A stretch of DNA of 15,874 nucleotides, taken from assembly GCA_018221025.1 (NCBI GenBank), contig JAAOXX010000072.1, positions 1-15,874 of the forward strand. Direction: 5' to 3'. The notes below the pieces were generated by a model. That model worked only from the letters and a program-made list of their open reading frames with translations, did no database searches and was not told where the DNA came from. The translations under genes were made by a program, and so were the position numbers. This DNA is from Candidatus Altarchaeota archaeon (lineage in GTDB: Archaea; SpSt-1190). The stretch's first letter is position 1. Each line of letters opens with the position of its first letter. This document shows, piece after piece, positions 12,667 to 15,874 of the stretch.

Positions 12667-13845
12667 CTACTCATATCGAAGAGCCTCGACTGGTTCAAGC
12701 TTTGATGCATATCTTGCAGGGAAAAATCCCGATAGTATACCCACAACGAAGGCTAGACCAAGAGATATTATGTAAACGTCAGAAGTAAATGCTGGACTGA
12801 GTGCATCCGTTCCCATACTCACCTCAGCCACATAACCAAACCCAGTAGCAATTAATAGCCCAAAGGCCACACCAAATAAGCCTCCAATTAAACTCAGTAA
12901 ACCTGACTCGAGTAAGAAAATTGCGAGGATATCCCATTCACCAGCACCAATTGCCTTCATAACCCCAATTTCTCGTGTTCGTTCAAAAACTGCCATATAC
13001 ATAGTATTTGCAACACCAACACTCCCTGCAATTATACTGATTCCAGCTATTGCAATGAATACTGCACTAACAGTTCCAAGAATCTGGTTAAATGCCTTCA
13101 TCATACTCTCAGGAGTCATAACTTCAAAATCTTCTCTCCCCCTTATACGTTCAATAGTCCGTATAATTACATCTTCCTTTGGTTCAACAACCGTTGCAAG
13201 AATGAAATTATATTGGTCTGTTTCTCCCGTAATATCCCACAGGTCTTTCACATTAACATTAATTGAGTTGTCGTCATCACTATTTCCAATTTTTTCAAGA
13301 ATTCCAATAACCCTAAAATTAAAACCGTCAATTTCAAGCAAACTTCCCAATCCTAGATTATTATCTTTCGCAATAAGGTATCCCAAAACAACTTTTTGAA
13401 TTTCGGAGTCCTTCATAAATCGTCCTCGTTCAACCTTGAAAGTTTGTATATCATTAACCACTGCTGAGAGTGCTTCCGAATCATATCCATACACCCCCAC
13501 GAATTCTTCACCCGATCTCAATTCAACAGGAAGAACCGTTGCATAGATTCCCGCCGCAGCCTTAACAAAACCCAAACTTCTAACAGCTTCAACCTCTTCC
13601 TTTGTAAAATAACTAGACAGACCTGATGGACCACCGAGTTTAGGCATAATGGTAACTATATTGCCTCCCATGTCATCAATACTGCCTTCAACATAGGTCA
13701 CCATTCCTTTGTTTATACTAATAAGACTAAAGATTAATGCAACACCAATTGCAATTCCCAAAGTAGTGAGAATGCTCCGTCGCTTTCTATGGGAAATAAA
13801 TTTTCCAACAAGTTCAAAGAAATGTACTCCGGATTTTATTGTCAT
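12667..13845 (-). CDS. FtsX/MacB-like ABC transporter permease, second copy
   Basis: A 392-residue permease of the MacB/LolC/FtsX type. One membrane segment sits near 25-45, followed by a large outside domain of about 200 residues (MacB-like periplasmic core), then three segments near 258-283, 305-335 and 352-376. The motif ERTREIGVMKAIGA after the second segment is the coupling helix region of the family. The end SGFFPARYASKLEPVEAL is also typical. Such permeases work with a LolD/MacB-type ATPase and move or pull out lipoproteins, peptides or drugs rather than import nutrients. The ATG overlaps the upstream permease stop as ATGA, with a G-rich ribosome-binding site just before. It is a paralogue of that upstream gene, so the two probably form a heterodimer. 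No ATPase gene is in the window. Confidence 0.9.
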   Translation of the reverse strand: MTIKSGVHFFELVGKFISHRKRRSILTTLGIAIGVALIFSLISINKGMVTYVEGSIDDMGGNIVTIMPKLGGPSGLSSYFTKEEVEAVRSLGFVKAAAGIYATVLPVELRSGEEFVGVYGYDSEALSAVVNDIQTFKVERGRFMKDSEIQKVVLGYLIAKDNNLGLGSLLEIDGFNFRVIGILEKIGNSDDDNSINVNVKDLWDITGETDQYNFILATVVEPKEDVIIRTIERIRGREDFEVMTPESMMKAFNQILGTVSAVFIAIAGISIIAGSVGVANTMYMAVFERTREIGVMKAIGAGEWDILAIFLLESGLLSLIGGLFGVAFGLLIATGFGYVAEVSMGTDALSPAFTSDVYIISLGLAFVVGILSGFFPARYASKLEPVEALRYE

Positions 13846-15014
13846 TTAGCTCCCCCCTTTAACGCTTGAACTGGTTCCATCTTGGATGCATATCTTGCAG
13901 GGAAAAATCCCGAAATAACTCCAATTGCAAATGACAATGCAATTGTTGCCAGCATCAAATCCCAATTAAATGAAAATTCATAACCGCCAATTATTCCCGT
14001 AACCGTTACAATATATCCAAATACATAGTTTATCCCTAAACCGAGTAGGATTCCAACTAACCCACCAACAACACTCAAGAGTCCAGACTCAAGCATAAAA
14101 ATAGTAATAATATGGCGTTCACCTGCGCCAATTGCCTTTAGGATTCCAATATCTCGGGTTCTCTCAGCAACAGCCATATACATAGTATTTGCAACACCAA
14201 CACTCCCAACAAGGATGCTAATACTTGCAACTGACAGAAAAACCAGATTAATCACCTGAAGTATGTCTGAAATTTGATTTACAAGATTTTCTGGAGTTGA
14301 GACCTCAAAATCTTCTTTTCCACGAACCCTCTTCAGTGCACGTTCAATTTCATCTATTTTTAATTCAGTAACTTTTGCGAACATCAAAAGATATTCACCT
14401 TCAGCATCAACCAGTTCCCAAATATCTTCGACATTGGCAGTGATTAGATTATCTATCTGATTACTTCCAATTTGTTCCATAATGCCCACGACCCTAAAAT
14501 CTTTATCAGCAATTTCAATTTGACTGCCTGGGGACAAGCTATAATCATCAGCCAATTTATACCCAACTACAATTTTTCCTCGTTCACCCGAAGTGAGAGG
14601 TCTCCCCATTATGAAACCATATGGTTGGACTTCTTTGAACATAACATCTAATTTATCTGATTCAACACCCCTAATAGTTACAAATACTGTGTCTCCACGA
14701 ATTTCTGCAGGAAGATTGGTACCATAACCACCAAGTGCCGACTGAACAAAAATAAGCTTATCGAGAGTGTCTACATCTCGTTGAGTAAACGGTGACGAAG
14801 AACTAAGACCCATGGATGCAGTCTTTGGCATAACTGTAACAAAATTATCACCAAGACCTTCAAGAGTTCCAGATATTGCAACAACAAAACCCCTATTTAC
14901 ACTAATGAGACCGAAGACTAATGCCACACCGACGGCAATCCCAATAGTTGTTAAGAAACTACGAAGCTTCCTATGAGAAACAAACTTAATGACTAGATTT
15001 GCGACGCTTAACAT
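13842..15014 (-). CDS. FtsX/MacB-like ABC transporter permease, first copy
   Basis: A 390-residue paralogue of the following permease, with the same layout: an N-terminal membrane segment, a large outer domain, and three C-terminal segments. AERTRDIGILKAIGA and SGFFPARYASKMEPVQAL mark the family. The two proteins align along their full length with moderate identity, but some DNA blocks are identical. I set the start at ATG 15014: AGGTG (15021-15025) lies six bases upstream, while the GTG at 15023 overlaps that ribosome-binding site and would add three residues. It overlaps the end of the surface protein gene by 29 bp, so translation is probably coupled. The partner ATPase would be expected upstream, beyond the right edge. 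Confidence 0.9.
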   Translation of the reverse strand: MLSVANLVIKFVSHRKLRSFLTTIGIAVGVALVFGLISVNRGFVVAISGTLEGLGDNFVTVMPKTASMGLSSSSPFTQRDVDTLDKLIFVQSALGGYGTNLPAEIRGDTVFVTIRGVESDKLDVMFKEVQPYGFIMGRPLTSGERGKIVVGYKLADDYSLSPGSQIEIADKDFRVVGIMEQIGSNQIDNLITANVEDIWELVDAEGEYLLMFAKVTELKIDEIERALKRVRGKEDFEVSTPENLVNQISDILQVINLVFLSVASISILVGSVGVANTMYMAVAERTRDIGILKAIGAGERHIITIFMLESGLLSVVGGLVGILLGLGINYVFGYIVTVTGIIGGYEFSFNWDLMLATIALSFAIGVISGFFPARYASKMEPVQALKGGAK

Positions 15015-15874
15015 ACCATACACCTAATAGTAAAACTGCAACAATCGCATAAGTACCCGTACTGCTGCGAGCCGGCTCAAAATGGTACGAGTGCACTCGA
15101 GTTACTGTGATTTTCTCACCACCAAGCGTATAGGACAAATTGTATTGTAGTTCCACATCCTGTTTATTCGGAATAAACACTAACTCTGCTGAATCAAAAT
15201 CTCCAAATGAAAGGTCACCAATAAATGTTCCTTCACGAATCAATTGATAATCACCAGGCAATAGGCGCACAGACACCGCCTTCATGGTTTGGCTACCTTC
15301 ATTAGCAAGGATTATTTCCAATGTGTGTTTGCCGTCCTTGACAAAGGTGTTTGTAAAGGTTTCAAAGCCTTCAGGCCCATAAACTGTTAGCGGTAATGAT
15401 GTTTGGAAATCCCCTACAGACACATTAACTGAATAGAGTCCGGGGTCGCAGGTTCCCTTAACGTAGAGCGAAACGACTCCAGATTTGAAATTCTCGATGT
15501 GTTTTGAAACTCCCCCTTCTAAACAACTTGAAGCAAGTGTAACAGTTCCGCTGAAGATTTTTTCAGGCAATTCAAGTTGAAGAGATAAGTTGAGTAGCCC
15601 ATCGGATGGAACTCTTATTTCATTAAGAACTCGAAGAGGAGCTTCTTCCACTCTAAGACCAAGGGAAAGTAATTGGGTTATCGTCTTGTTATTCCTGTCA
15701 TATTGAATAGTTAAGGGAACTTCATAGAACCCCGCACTAGTAAAGTGGAATGTTGTTGGAAAAGTTGCAGGAAGCTTGGATTTTTGAACCGTGTCAGTAC
15801 CAACCACAGGAGAATCGATAGTCAACCAAACATTTTCACCAACACCAGCAATCCTCAAATCAACAGTGTCATAA
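14986..15874 (-). CDS. C-terminally anchored extracellular beta-domain protein (COG1361-like), cut by right edge
   Basis: The frame is open to the right edge of the window; no stop occurs before it, and the TTG at 15858 is only the first start-like codon inside, so the N-terminus lies outside. About 295 residues are visible. They look like repeated immunoglobulin-like beta sandwiches (alternating short strands, NEW3/CARDB style) with two cysteines about 28 apart in one domain. The end has one hydrophobic segment (TYAIVAVLLLGVWYV) and a basic tail KRRKSSH, that is, a cell-surface domain anchored with the tail inside. In archaea such proteins often stand next to MacB-like permeases and are thought to help their export or substrate capture; that is context, not proof. 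Confidence 0.72.
   Translation of the reverse strand, partial: YDTVDLRIAGVGENVWLTIDSPVVGTDTVQKSKLPATFPTTFHFTSAGFYEVPLTIQYDRNNKTITQLLSLGLRVEEAPLRVLNEIRVPSDGLLNLSLQLELPEKIFSGTVTLASSCLEGGVSKHIENFKSGVVSLYVKGTCDPGLYSVNVSVGDFQTSLPLTVYGPEGFETFTNTFVKDGKHTLEIILANEGSQTMKAVSVRLLPGDYQLIREGTFIGDLSFGDFDSAELVFIPNKQDVELQYNLSYTLGGEKITVTRVHSYHFEPARSSTGTYAIVAVLLLGVWYVKRRKSSH

Noticed and set aside
1..15874. tRNA or rRNA genes, insertion sequences, CRISPR arrays or prophage parts.
   Set aside because: Intergenic spaces are at most about 130 bp and none shows a cloverleaf, regular repeat-spacer pattern, terminal inverted repeats or transposase frame.

Overview
The window reads as archaeal chromosome: compact, AT-rich, with archaea-specific or archaea-typical genes (TFS, NreA, a DPAGT1/AglH-type GlcNAc-1-phosphate transferase, an archaeal PRPP synthetase, a DUF123 nuclease, a COG2522-like regulator). 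Promoters are of the TATA type. Most first genes have a TATA element 24-28 nt before the start codon, so their mRNAs should be leaderless. Several operon-internal genes instead carry a GGTG Shine-Dalgarno core 4-7 nt before the start. I cannot place the organism precisely. A euryarchaeal or DPANN lineage is my guess from the gene content and the tight packing.

Layout. 1-346 (-): the start of an unrecognised gene cut by the left edge. 416-1384 (+): a polytopic membrane GlcNAc-1-phosphate transferase of N-glycan lipid synthesis. 1381-1716 (-): transcript cleavage factor TFS. 1846-2952 (+): DNA repair protein NreA with a C-terminal PCNA-binding motif. 2935-4407 (-): prs-HAD phosphatase pair. 4437-8793 (-): a complete sufCBDSU operon for Fe-S cluster assembly. 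8794-8873: a divergent control region with two tandem palindromes. 8874-9164 (+): a small four-cysteine HTH regulator. 9156-10269 (-): a ubiquitin-like sulfur carrier and a TtuA/Ncs6-type tRNA thiolase. 10311-10721 (+): DUF123 GIY-YIG nuclease. 10714-12636 (-): a ThiF-ThiI-rhodanese fusion. 12667-15874 (-): two tandem FtsX/MacB-like ABC permeases after a C-terminally anchored surface protein, which is cut by the right edge. No intergenic stretch exceeds about 130 bases, and I see no tRNA, rRNA, insertion sequence or CRISPR array.

How the parts fit. Positions 4437-12636 look like a sulfur-handling island. SufS releases sulfur from cysteine, SufU accepts it, and SufBCD builds Fe-S clusters. The fused E1-like domain could adenylate the GG tail of the small carrier. 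The TtuA/Ncs6 enzyme, itself expected to need a 4Fe-4S cluster, would use the carrier's sulfur for tRNA 2-thiolation. The ThiI and rhodanese parts of the fusion would make 4-thiouridine. The divergent regulator next to sufC has Cys4, Cys72, Cys84 and Cys87 and is a good candidate for an Fe-S-sensing repressor acting on the palindromes. The fusion protein and the predicted regulator-operator circuit are the most unusual things here. Both are inferences from motifs and need comparative and experimental tests.
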